Assembly: GCA_964512105.1 (NCBI GenBank) | Contig: CAZEGI010000014.1 | Location: 1 to 30,579 of the forward strand | Origin: CAZEGI01 sp964512105 | GTDB taxonomy: Archaea > Altiarchaeota > Altiarchaeia > IMC4 > CAZEGI01 | DNA length: 30,579 nucleotides | Direction: 5' to 3' | Shown here: piece after piece, positions 22,457 to 29,356 of the stretch | How the letters are laid out: every line of letters starts with the position of its first letter | Position numbering within the stretch: the stretch's first letter is position 1 | Made by a program: the position numbers and the translations under genes | The notes under the pieces: generated by a model | Told to the model about the DNA's origin: nothing | Databases searched by the model: none | Seen by the model: only the letters and a program-made list of their open reading frames with translations

Positions 22457-23326
22457 ATGAAAAAAATCCTCGCCTACGTGAGCCCAGACAAATACGCGAG
22501 TTTTTTTGACGTAATCGTAGGTTACGACGCCGGCGCAGATGTGGTCGTGCCCTACTGCGGCATCAGTAGTGGGGACATGACAGACATGCTCCACAATGCG
22601 GTTTTCACGCGGCATCCGAAGGAGCTCAAGAACACCGCAGTATTCATCGGCGGTCGCGACGTTGGCAAATGCGAGGAGCTCCTTGAAAAATCCGTTGATG
22701 TTCTGGAAAAGCTGCCAAAACCGTTCCGAGTTTCAATCGCAGCAGACCCGAGCGGAGCCTACACCACCGCATCCGCATGCGTTGCAAAAATAAACAGCGC
22801 GCTTTTCAACATTGACGGTTTGAATGCGACGGTTCTTGCGGGCACCGGCCCCACCGGAAGAAGAATCGGCGTCCTGCTCGCAAAAGAGGGCTGCAACGTC
22901 ACGGTTACCTCAAGAAAACTTGAAAAAGCCCAGGAGGTCTGCGACGAGATACGAAAGCGTTTTGATGTGAAGACAAAACCCGTCGAAATTTTGGACATAA
23001 CTAAAACAGGAAAGGCGATATCGGAGGCGGACATCGTGGTTTCCGCAGGTTCGGAGGGCATAAAACTTCTACCGAGAGACGTTTGGATGAAAAATAAAAA
23101 CATACGGGTCATGGCAGACGTGAACGCGGTTCCGCCGTACGGAATCGAGAACGTAGACCCGGACGACGACGGAAGGAAGATTGACGGAAAAATCGTCTTT
23201 GGGGCAATCGCGCTCGGCAATCTGAAAATGAAATGCCATGTTGAAATAATAAAACGCATGTTTATCGACAAGAACCACGTTTTCGACCTGAAGAGCATCT
23301 ACAAACTGACAAAGGATTTGCTTTAA
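22457..23326 (+). CDS. mtdB: NAD(P)-dependent methylenetetrahydromethanopterin dehydrogenase, MtdB-like
   Basis: This dehydrogenase of 289 residues interconverts methenyl- and methylene-tetrahydromethanopterin. The N-terminus resembles MtdA/MtdB of methylotrophs (SFFDVIVGYDAGADVVVPYC), followed by FIGGRDVGKCEEL, PSGAYTTASA and the dinucleotide-binding loop GTGPTGRRIGVLL at 129-141. TSRK after the second strand (151-154) is compatible with NADP(H). MADVNAVPPYGIENV is another family block. This enzyme class replaces the F420-dependent Mtd of methanogens. Divergence from metV-metF supports a joint role. The stop overlaps that of the convergent lplA by 2 bases. Confidence 0.92.
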   Translation: MKKILAYVSPDKYASFFDVIVGYDAGADVVVPYCGISSGDMTDMLHNAVFTRHPKELKNTAVFIGGRDVGKCEELLEKSVDVLEKLPKPFRVSIAADPSGAYTTASACVAKINSALFNIDGLNATVLAGTGPTGRRIGVLLAKEGCNVTVTSRKLEKAQEVCDEIRKRFDVKTKPVEILDITKTGKAISEADIVVSAGSEGIKLLPRDVWMKNKNIRVMADVNAVPPYGIENVDPDDDGRKIDGKIVFGAIALGNLKMKCHVEIIKRMFIDKNHVFDLKSIYKLTKDLL

Positions 23327-24393
23327 GCGACGGCCTTCATTATCGCCTCAACGAAGTTTTCCGGTAGTACTCCTGGTGACCGGATTTTTCTGTCATCATA
23401 AATCCTCCACACGTTCTGAAGCAAGTCCTCGCGTCTCACTTCGATGCCCGTTACCGCGTCCTCAATTTCTGCGATTGCGTCGGGATACATGAAGAAATCA
23501 CCGGATATCATTATGTCCCGTATTATGTTGTTTTCTAGCGATATCACTGTTCGTATAAGGCCGCCCGCAACCTTGTGCGCTGTTTCAACAACCCGTACGC
23601 CTTCGGATATTTTGACGTCCCTGAATCCGTGTTTTTCGCGCGACACCTTATGTAACCATTCGTACGACTGGAACTTTTTGTCGAACTCCTCAACGAGTTT
23701 CATCTCCTCGTCAGTGAGTTTCCCCTCGACCAGTTCTATGTCAAGCGACTCTTCAAATTTTTTTATCAGCATTTTCTTTATCTCATCCCTCGGTGGCACC
23801 TCATCCAGCTCGCGCTTCATGGTTGTAAGGTAAGTTTCCATGGTTTTGTAAACCTTATCCCTGAATTTTTCATCCGGAACCTTCAGGACCTTCGACATGG
23901 CCTTGTAATCGAAATCCAGTATGATGCTCCCCACCACGACAGTGCAATTTCCGATGGTTGCCGCCCCGGTGCCGCCGATTTTTTTGTTATCCACCTGTAT
24001 GTCGTTTATCGGCCTGTAAACCGCATTAATCCCAAAAGCACGGTAGGTTTCTATAGGTGCCTTGAGAAATTTTTCATAGATCTCGTTCACGTTTGCGGGT
24101 GCATGGTCCTTGTGGAACATCACCTGGTAGAAAATCTGATTTTTATCCAGGAAAACAGCACCGCCACCGACCTGTCTCCTGTAAACCGGAAGGTTATGCG
24201 TTCTGCAATATTCCAGGTCAACCTCATTCTCGAGTTCCTGGTGCATCCCGATGCACACATACGGTTCTGCCGGGCTGAGGATGTTTATCGTGTCAGGTGA
24301 ACCTTTACTCACGCTCTCCGCAACCGCATGGTAGAGCGTTTGCGACCTCAGTGCAGAAACAAAACCCAAGTCGAGCAGGCGGACTTCAGCCAT
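23323..24393 (-). CDS. lplA: Lipoate-protein ligase A family protein
   Basis: This 356-residue protein of the biotin/lipoate ligase fold would attach lipoate to an acceptor such as GcvH. Visible are YRRQVGGGAVFLD (lipoyl-AMP binding loop), FYQVMFHKD, the lysine-bearing motif DIQVDNKKIGGTGAATIGN and SIILDFDYKAMSKVLK. The C-terminal third (about 260-350) matches the accessory domain that adenylate-forming LplA needs. The ATG at 24393 follows a TATA-like region with two candidate boxes. Biotin ligase activity is less likely given the motif set. No lipoylated enzyme or lipoate synthase is present in the window, so the target lies elsewhere. Confidence 0.88.
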   Translation of the reverse strand: MAEVRLLDLGFVSALRSQTLYHAVAESVSKGSPDTINILSPAEPYVCIGMHQELENEVDLEYCRTHNLPVYRRQVGGGAVFLDKNQIFYQVMFHKDHAPANVNEIYEKFLKAPIETYRAFGINAVYRPINDIQVDNKKIGGTGAATIGNCTVVVGSIILDFDYKAMSKVLKVPDEKFRDKVYKTMETYLTTMKRELDEVPPRDEIKKMLIKKFEESLDIELVEGKLTDEEMKLVEEFDKKFQSYEWLHKVSREKHGFRDVKISEGVRVVETAHKVAGGLIRTVISLENNIIRDIMISGDFFMYPDAIAEIEDAVTGIEVRREDLLQNVWRIYDDRKIRSPGVLPENFVEAIMKAVA

Positions 24394-24445
24394 GGCGTTA
24401 TAACATTTAAATAAACGGTATAAATACGGAATCCTAATCTATTCC
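24394..24445. promoter_or_regulatory. Divergent promoter region between lplA and tatC
   Basis: This 52-base region has TATA-like stretches on both strands (TTTAAAT near 24407 and GTATAAATAC near 24419), suited to lplA leftward and tatC rightward. No Shine-Dalgarno sequence is obvious for either gene. Confidence 0.35.
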
Positions 24446-25165
24446 ATGGAGCGGCGTCTAGACTTTTTTGAACACCTTGAAGAATTGAGAAGGAGGGTTA
24501 TACTTATAATCTTCGCAGTTGCTCTCTTATCCGTACTTGCCTATCCTCTGACCGATGACATGATACTAGAAATAAAGGAAAACGTCCTCGGCGAATACAA
24601 AAGCAGCGTGATTGTCAAAACGCCGATGGAAGCAGTGATGGTAAGGATAAAATTATCGCTGCTCCTCGGTACGGTTTTTTCTCTGCCCCTCATGCTCTAT
24701 GAATTATTCAAATTTTTAGAACCTGCCTTATACATAAAAGAAAGAAAAATTTTTCTGTTTGGCGTGTCATCCTTATTTGCACTTTTTCTGGTCGGTACGG
24801 TGTTTTCGTATCTTGTGTTCATCCCGCAGGCGATGCAGTTCCTGCTCGGATTCGCGACGCCGGTAGCACAGCCGCTGCTCGGTCTTGATGATCTGATATC
24901 ATCAACCGTTTTTCTCATAGTAACCGTAGGTTTGGTATTCGAGTGGCCACTTCTCGTTGCTGTTCTGTCATCCATCGGCATGGTCTCAGCAAAAACGCTT
25001 TCCAGGTATCGAAAACATGCGGTTGTTCTATGTTTCCTAATCGGGGCAATAATAACTCCTGACCCGACGGTCGTGATGCAGACCATTGTTTCGATACCGA
25101 TGGTGCTGCTCTACGAAGTCGGGATAATGGTTGCGAAGATTATCGAGAAGAACAAGAAAAATTAA
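24446..25165 (+). CDS. tatC: Sec-independent protein translocase TatC
   Basis: This is the receptor subunit of the twin-arginine translocon, which exports folded, often cofactor-containing proteins. The 239 residues have six hydrophobic helices. The N-terminus FFEHLEELRRRVILI has the conserved cytoplasmic signature, followed by TPMEAVMVRIKLSLL, the FLEPALYIKERK loop and ITPDPTVVMQTIVSIPM. The gene converges with tatA and their stops overlap by 2 bases. Presence of Tat suggests exported redox proteins, but none is encoded in this window. Confidence 0.95.
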   Translation: MERRLDFFEHLEELRRRVILIIFAVALLSVLAYPLTDDMILEIKENVLGEYKSSVIVKTPMEAVMVRIKLSLLLGTVFSLPLMLYELFKFLEPALYIKERKIFLFGVSSLFALFLVGTVFSYLVFIPQAMQFLLGFATPVAQPLLGLDDLISSTVFLIVTVGLVFEWPLLVAVLSSIGMVSAKTLSRYRKHAVVLCFLIGAIITPDPTVVMQTIVSIPMVLLYEVGIMVAKIIEKNKKN

Positions 25166-25320
25166 CCTGCAGGTTTTGTTTTTTTCTCAGGCTCTTCAGA
25201 GGCCTTCTTAAATTCACCAACTGCAAGTCCAAGACTTCTCGCCAGTTCCGGAAGTTTCTTGCTGCCGAATAACAGCAAAATTATCAGCAGTACCAGCAAT
25301 AATTCCGCTGCACCTATCAT
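25162..25320 (-). CDS. tatA: Twin-arginine translocase TatA/E family subunit
   Basis: This 52-residue protein starts MIGAAELLLVLLIILLLFGSKKLPELARSLG, seen as one transmembrane helix, the FG hinge and KKLPELAR amphipathic helix of TatA, then a charged tail. The ATG at 25320 was chosen because TatA homology begins there; an in-frame ATG at 25404 would add 28 hydrophobic and basic residues atypical for the family. It would form the translocation pore with the convergent tatC. A TTTTTTAAAC element lies 15-24 bases upstream. Confidence 0.93.
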   Translation of the reverse strand: MIGAAELLLVLLIILLLFGSKKLPELARSLGLAVGEFKKASEEPEKKTKPAG

Positions 25321-25443
25321 CTTGTTATATGATTGCAACAGACGTTTAAAAAACAAAGAAAATAAAAATAAAAGAAAAAAGTTAGCGATTATAGCAAATT
25401 GCAATTAAAGTTCTAATATTTCATAAATTAATGTGTTTTGCTA

Positions 25444-27066
25444 TTATCTACTCTTACTGACTAACTTCAATATGTTTTCGCCGTCTAGTATGGCTTCTGC
25501 CTTGTCGAGGTAGGCATCCATCACATACGGTATGCCCGATACCTTGGAAGCCTCCTCCGTCAGGGCCATGAGGTCGCTTCTCTTCAACTCAGAAACCATG
25601 AATTTCCTCGCACCCGCCATCAGCTGTTGTAACCCCACCTTAATTTTCTGGACCACGGTGTAAACACCAACAGCCCCGAGCGGAATCTTGTTGAAATCCT
25701 TCCCATAGCGATCCTTGAGTTCCGAGTAGCATACGAAAATCTCCTCCGGGCGTTTGCCGTAGTCCGAAACCGTCTTTGGCAGTTTGTTTTCCTTTATCCA
25801 TGTCGCTATGTTCTTTCCGACCATGCCCGGAATCATGAGTCCGCGGCCCATGCAGACTGCTTTCACATATGGCGAACCCATCGCAAGCGCCTTGAAAACA
25901 CCGTCTTCAGATGAGAAACCACCCGCGAATGCCAGGTCAGGAACACGCATTTTCTTTTTGTTTAAACGTTCTGCGAAGTGGTATGTCAGAGAGTGCAGGT
26001 AGAAACTTGGAATGCCCCACTCGGACATCATTGACCACGGGCTCATTCCTGTTCCACCCGGTGCACCGTCCACTGTAAGGAGGTCGATTTTGGCTTCGCT
26101 TCCGTAGCGCAGTGCCATTGCAAGTTCAACCATCGAATAGGCCCCGGTTTTTAGCGTAATCCGCTTGAAACCTAAACCTCGCAGCCTGTCGATTTCCTCC
26201 AAGAAACCCTCTTTAGTGACGAATCCAAGCCTGGAGTGTCTTTCAAATTCCTTTATTGCGCCGGATTTGAATGCCGCCTGAACAGTGGGGTCTTCCGGGT
26301 CAGGTGTTACGATATAACCCCTTCTCTTCAACTCACGGGCCCTCTCGATCGTATGCACCTTTACCTCACCCCCGATGCACTTGGCACCCTGCCCCCACTT
26401 CAACTCGATGGTTTCAAGGTTGTGCTTGCTGCTTACGTATTCCGCAACACCCAGGCGGGTGTCCTCAACATTCATCTGCACGAGCATTTCACCATATTCC
26501 TCATGGAACTGTTTGTAAACATTAATCCTGCGGTCCATATCAGGTGATGACACAATTTTCTTGTTCTTGTCAAGTTTAAGTTCCGGGTCCATACCACAGA
26601 CATTTTCACCGCAAACCACTGTTATCCCTGAAATTGCAGCACCTATCGCAAATTGCTCCCAGTTCCTTCTTGCGATTTCTGTTGACCCCAGGGCTCCGGT
26701 AAATATAGGCACCTTCATCTTCACCTTCTTGCTCCATCCGTACTCGGTTTCGGTATCGACTTTTGGAAATATTGCCGTGTCTGGTCCTGGTTTTACGCCG
26801 CCAGGTAGACCGATTGCACCCATCGCATAACCCTGAATGTTCAGATGCGAGTAATCCACTGGGTAGTCCTTATCTGCCCCAGCGGTTATCGAACCAAATG
26901 GTCCCGGATAAAGCAGCTCCCTGCCCCTGAACGTCGCCTTGAACAAATCACAGTTTCCTGTACATCCATCCATGCATCTCGTGCATATGCCCGACATCGG
27001 GGCTACGCTTCTCGAGCGGTTTACTGTTCCTAACGCCTCATTGGAATTCGGTCTTCTCAGATTCAT
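25444..27066 (-). CDS. FMN-binding glutamate synthase-like protein with N-terminal cysteine cluster
   Basis: This 540-residue protein has the FMN barrel of the GltB central domain (YPVDYSHLNIQGYAMGAIGLP, VDGAPGGTGMSPW, FAGGFSSEDGV, MGRGLMIPGMVG). It lacks the CxxCGQC...CP type cluster of the GltB at 1-1226. Instead, four cysteines sit at the N-terminus, C28, C31, C35 and C39 (CTRCMDGCTGNC), probably binding an Fe-S cluster. A GGTGA sequence precedes the ATG. It stands alone and diverges from an Lrp-type regulator, with no amidotransferase or GXGXG partner next to it. It may be an ammonia-dependent glutamate synthase or use another substrate. Its function is not established by the sequence. 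Confidence 0.85.
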   Translation of the reverse strand: MNLRRPNSNEALGTVNRSRSVAPMSGICTRCMDGCTGNCDLFKATFRGRELLYPGPFGSITAGADKDYPVDYSHLNIQGYAMGAIGLPGGVKPGPDTAIFPKVDTETEYGWSKKVKMKVPIFTGALGSTEIARRNWEQFAIGAAISGITVVCGENVCGMDPELKLDKNKKIVSSPDMDRRINVYKQFHEEYGEMLVQMNVEDTRLGVAEYVSSKHNLETIELKWGQGAKCIGGEVKVHTIERARELKRRGYIVTPDPEDPTVQAAFKSGAIKEFERHSRLGFVTKEGFLEEIDRLRGLGFKRITLKTGAYSMVELAMALRYGSEAKIDLLTVDGAPGGTGMSPWSMMSEWGIPSFYLHSLTYHFAERLNKKKMRVPDLAFAGGFSSEDGVFKALAMGSPYVKAVCMGRGLMIPGMVGKNIATWIKENKLPKTVSDYGKRPEEIFVCYSELKDRYGKDFNKIPLGAVGVYTVVQKIKVGLQQLMAGARKFMVSELKRSDLMALTEEASKVSGIPYVMDAYLDKAEAILDGENILKLVSKSR

Positions 27067-27151
27067 TGTTTCACCATTGTTTTTTAGATTCAGTTTATCA
27101 TAAGTTCAGTTTGCCAGCCACAAAAAACATTTCTAGCGAATTATTTTTGCA

Positions 27152-27236
27152 GTAAGTCATTCGTCTTACACTTTAAATACGGTTGGTTGTATTTTTAAAC
27201 TGAAACGACAATAAGAATTGTAAAGCGAAACTTTCG
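27152..27236. promoter_or_regulatory. Intergenic operators and TATA-like boxes between the glutamate synthase-like gene and its Lrp neighbour
   Basis: Within the 184-base divergent spacer, an inverted repeat GTAAG (27152-27156) / CTTAC (27165-27169) touches a minus-strand TATA-like box (about 27171-27180). A second TATA-like box with TTTTTAAAC (about 27191-27200) faces the regulator gene. A perfect palindrome CGAAA-C-TTTCG (27226-27236) lies just before the regulator start. Such palindromes are the size expected for Lrp/AsnC binding, so control of both genes by this regulator is plausible but unproven. Confidence 0.4.
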
Positions 27237-27250
27237 AATTTTGGAAAAAA

Positions 27251-27838
27251 TTGAAACTCACGAGAAACGACAAACGGGTTCTGAAATTCCTGATTGAAAA
27301 CGCAAGGGTATCGGATGTCGACATAGCGAAAAAACTCAACATAACCCCGCAGGCGGTCGGCAAAATCAGGAAGAAGCTCGAGGAGGACGGGATAGTAAAA
27401 GGTTACTCAACGACCGTGGATTACGAGAAGCTGGGAATAAGGGTTTTCGCGATAGTGCTTTTCAAGTTCAATCCACAGTACAAACTCCGCGAGGAGGACA
27501 TCGAAGAAAGAATCCGCGGACCGCATATAATCGATTATTACAGATTGCCGGAGGGTGATGTCACACACATCCTGATTTACGGCTTCAGGAGTCTGGACGA
27601 ACTGGACAATTACTTTCACGCATTACAGATAGAGCGCGGACACATATCCGAAATAAAGAAGGTTTACATCCTGTCAGTCAAGAGTTTGATGAAAAACTCA
27701 CCAAAGGAGTTGCTGCTCAAGGTAATCGACGAACTGGGTTCCGAAAAGCTTGCAAGGCCTCTTCCGCCAAAGCCGCTTCCGGGGCGTTACTTCACTTCTT
27801 CTTCGGTTTCGAGTAAATCCAGTACGAGTAAACCATAG
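27251..27838 (+). CDS. Lrp/AsnC-family transcriptional regulator (copy 1)
   Basis: The 195-residue protein has an N-terminal winged-helix domain (TRNDKRVLKFLIENARVSDV, AKKLNITPQAVGKIRKKLEE, DGIVKGYSTTVDYEKLG) followed by an Lrp-type ligand-binding (RAM-like) domain. The C-terminal tail after about residue 165 is proline- and serine-rich (PLPPKPLPGRYFTSSSVSSK) and longer than usual. Translation starts at TTG 27251; the next ATG would be far inside the domain. It is divergent from the glutamate synthase-like gene, which suggests control of nitrogen or amino acid metabolism. Its 3' end overlaps the convergent SdpI-like gene by 47 bases. Confidence 0.88.
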   Translation: MKLTRNDKRVLKFLIENARVSDVDIAKKLNITPQAVGKIRKKLEEDGIVKGYSTTVDYEKLGIRVFAIVLFKFNPQYKLREEDIEERIRGPHIIDYYRLPEGDVTHILIYGFRSLDELDNYFHALQIERGHISEIKKVYILSVKSLMKNSPKELLLKVIDELGSEKLARPLPPKPLPGRYFTSSSVSSKSSTSKP

Positions 27839-28448
27839 GCACTATGGCGACCGTTAACACCGGGACCAGAACGACCCAAAGAACATTCTCCACAAGAAAA
27901 CCCGCCACGAACATAAAAACTGCCGCAGCCATAAACAACTTCCCCCCGAGTTTGTGCGTTTTTTTCCATACGACATCACTGCTAAGAGTCCATGGCGTTC
28001 TTATGCCTATAAAGAAATTCCTCTTTGCGAACTGTATCATGTAACCAATATAAAAGAAAATTATTGATATGGCCGGAATTATGAAATAGTTTATTTTTAT
28101 GTTGAACCCCAGGGCGATAAGCATCGTTATGAGATAAAGCCCGGCGAAGAACGCAACAATCACAGTTCTAAACTCGAATCCGAATCTATCATAAAACTTA
28201 TTTATGTTTTTCCTGAAACCCTTGACCTCTATCGCCGGTATCACCAGAAAAAACAGGTACAACAACGCGGAAATGAGTGGTATCAAAACCAGATGAAGCG
28301 TTTTGGAACCGTATGCGTCAATCTCGCCCCTGGCGTTCCAGTGTGTCGGTATTTTTTCCGGGAGCTGGTCGTAAAAGTAAAAACCAAGCACAAACATGAG
28401 CAGTATCAGTCCTATAGGCAGGGCCTCTTTTTTACCGATTTTCATCAT
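27792..28448 (-). CDS. SdpI/DUF1648 family membrane protein
   Basis: This 218-residue protein has the DUF1648 signature near the N-terminus (LPEKIPTHWNARGEIDAYGSK) and an SdpI-type block near 155-175 (FFIGIRTPWTLSSDVVWKKTHKL), with about six to seven membrane helices. In Bacillus, SdpI gives immunity against the SdpC toxin and signals to a repressor; most homologues have no known role. Two adjacent ATGs at 28448 and 28445 are possible; an upstream in-frame start at 28517 would add a hydrophobic stretch outside the family. It diverges from the second Lrp-type gene. Confidence 0.85.
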   Translation of the reverse strand: MMKIGKKEALPIGLILLMFVLGFYFYDQLPEKIPTHWNARGEIDAYGSKTLHLVLIPLISALLYLFFLVIPAIEVKGFRKNINKFYDRFGFEFRTVIVAFFAGLYLITMLIALGFNIKINYFIIPAISIIFFYIGYMIQFAKRNFFIGIRTPWTLSSDVVWKKTHKLGGKLFMAAAVFMFVAGFLVENVLWVVLVPVLTVAIVPMVYSYWIYSKPKKK

Positions 28449-28519
28449 TAACCCATAAACTAATATGAAAATCCTGATATAAATCTCTATTTTTATGAAC
28501 AAACCTAAAATATACATTC
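28449..28519. promoter_or_regulatory. Divergent promoter region between the SdpI-like and second Lrp genes
   Basis: This AT-rich 71-base region contains a GATATAAATC element (about 28473-28482) that can serve as a TATA box on either strand. No ribosome binding site is obvious before the Lrp ATG. Shared control of both genes by the regulator is possible. Confidence 0.35.
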
Positions 28520-28969
28520 ATGGCAAAAATTGACGACCTTGACCTGAAGATACTGCGCGAGTTTCAGAGGGATGCGAGGCAGAGTTACCGCGAGATGGCC
28601 GAGAAGTTGAAGGTCGCGGAAGGCACAATCTACAACCGGGTCGGCAAGCTTAAGGAATTGGGGATTATAAAAGGTTTTTTGCCTAACCTCGATTATTCAA
28701 AGCTCGGTTATGACCTCGTTGCGTTAATCGGCGTTGTTGTGGAGGGCGGTCATCTACCTGAACTAGAGCAGAATCTTTCGAAGGAAAGAAATGTCTCTGC
28801 GGTTTATGACATTACTGGAGATTACGATGCCATCGTGGTTGCGAAGTTCAAAAATCGTTCCGAGCTGAATGACCTGGTCAAAAAAATTCTTGGAATGAAG
28901 CACGTTTCAAGGACATATACCATGGTGGCGCTGAATGTCGTCAAGGAAGAGCATGGCGTAAATCTGTGA
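28520..28969 (+). CDS. Lrp/AsnC-family transcriptional regulator (copy 2)
   Basis: This is a standard 149-residue Lrp-type regulator: helix-turn-helix (LDLKILREFQRDARQSYREM, EKLKVAEGTIYNRVGKLKEL, GIIKGFLPNLDYSKLG) and the RAM ligand-binding domain with VSAVYDITGDYDAIVVAKF and SRTYTMVALNVVKEE. It has no close relationship to the copy at 27251 beyond family features. It diverges from the SdpI-like gene and converges with a small membrane protein. The ligand is unknown, but amino acids are usual for this family. Confidence 0.93.
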   Translation: MAKIDDLDLKILREFQRDARQSYREMAEKLKVAEGTIYNRVGKLKELGIIKGFLPNLDYSKLGYDLVALIGVVVEGGHLPELEQNLSKERNVSAVYDITGDYDAIVVAKFKNRSELNDLVKKILGMKHVSRTYTMVALNVVKEEHGVNL

Positions 28970-29311
28970 TTACTGGGTAAAGAAACCGCCGATAATTCTT
29001 ACCAACGCCCCGCCGAGAACTGCAAATACAGCGACCCATATCCCAACGAACACGACCTGGGCACCCAGGGACAGTGACTGCAGATAGGGAAGAACTATGG
29101 CGCTGATTAATGGCGATACCCAGATGCCCAAACCTGTAAGTGCGATAATAATCCCCAACCCGATTCCACGGCGGGTTATCAACTTTGCGACTCTTGAAGT
29201 CGTATCAATAACTCCGATATCCAAACTGCTGCCACGCGGATTTTGTGCAATACCTCCTGCCAAATCCGCCGGCGACATGGCTATTTCGGGCGGTTTTTCT
29301 GGGATTTTCAT
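28970..29311 (-). CDS. Small membrane protein of unknown function (113 aa)
   Basis: A hydrophilic N-terminal half (MKIPEKPPEIAMSPADLAGG) is followed by two hydrophobic segments around residues 49-75 (GIGLGIIIALTGLGIWVSPL onward) and 84-108 (VVFVGIWVAVFAVLGGALV). I recognise no family. The ATG at 29311 fits, and the stop abuts the convergent Lrp gene. Its start is 46 bases from hisD on the other strand, so they may share a regulatory region, but a functional link is not evident. Confidence 0.7.
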   Translation of the reverse strand: MKIPEKPPEIAMSPADLAGGIAQNPRGSSLDIGVIDTTSRVAKLITRRGIGLGIIIALTGLGIWVSPLISAIVLPYLQSLSLGAQVVFVGIWVAVFAVLGGALVRIIGGFFTQ

Positions 29312-29356
29312 CCTGCGTTAATTTTATTTACTCCGACCCATTATTAAACGTAAAAA

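Noticed and set aside
24370..24420. CGTTATAA...AATAAACG between lplA and tatC as a second ModE-type site
   Set aside because: The half-sites are not complementary beyond a few bases and the spacing differs from the clear operator at 19342-19365.
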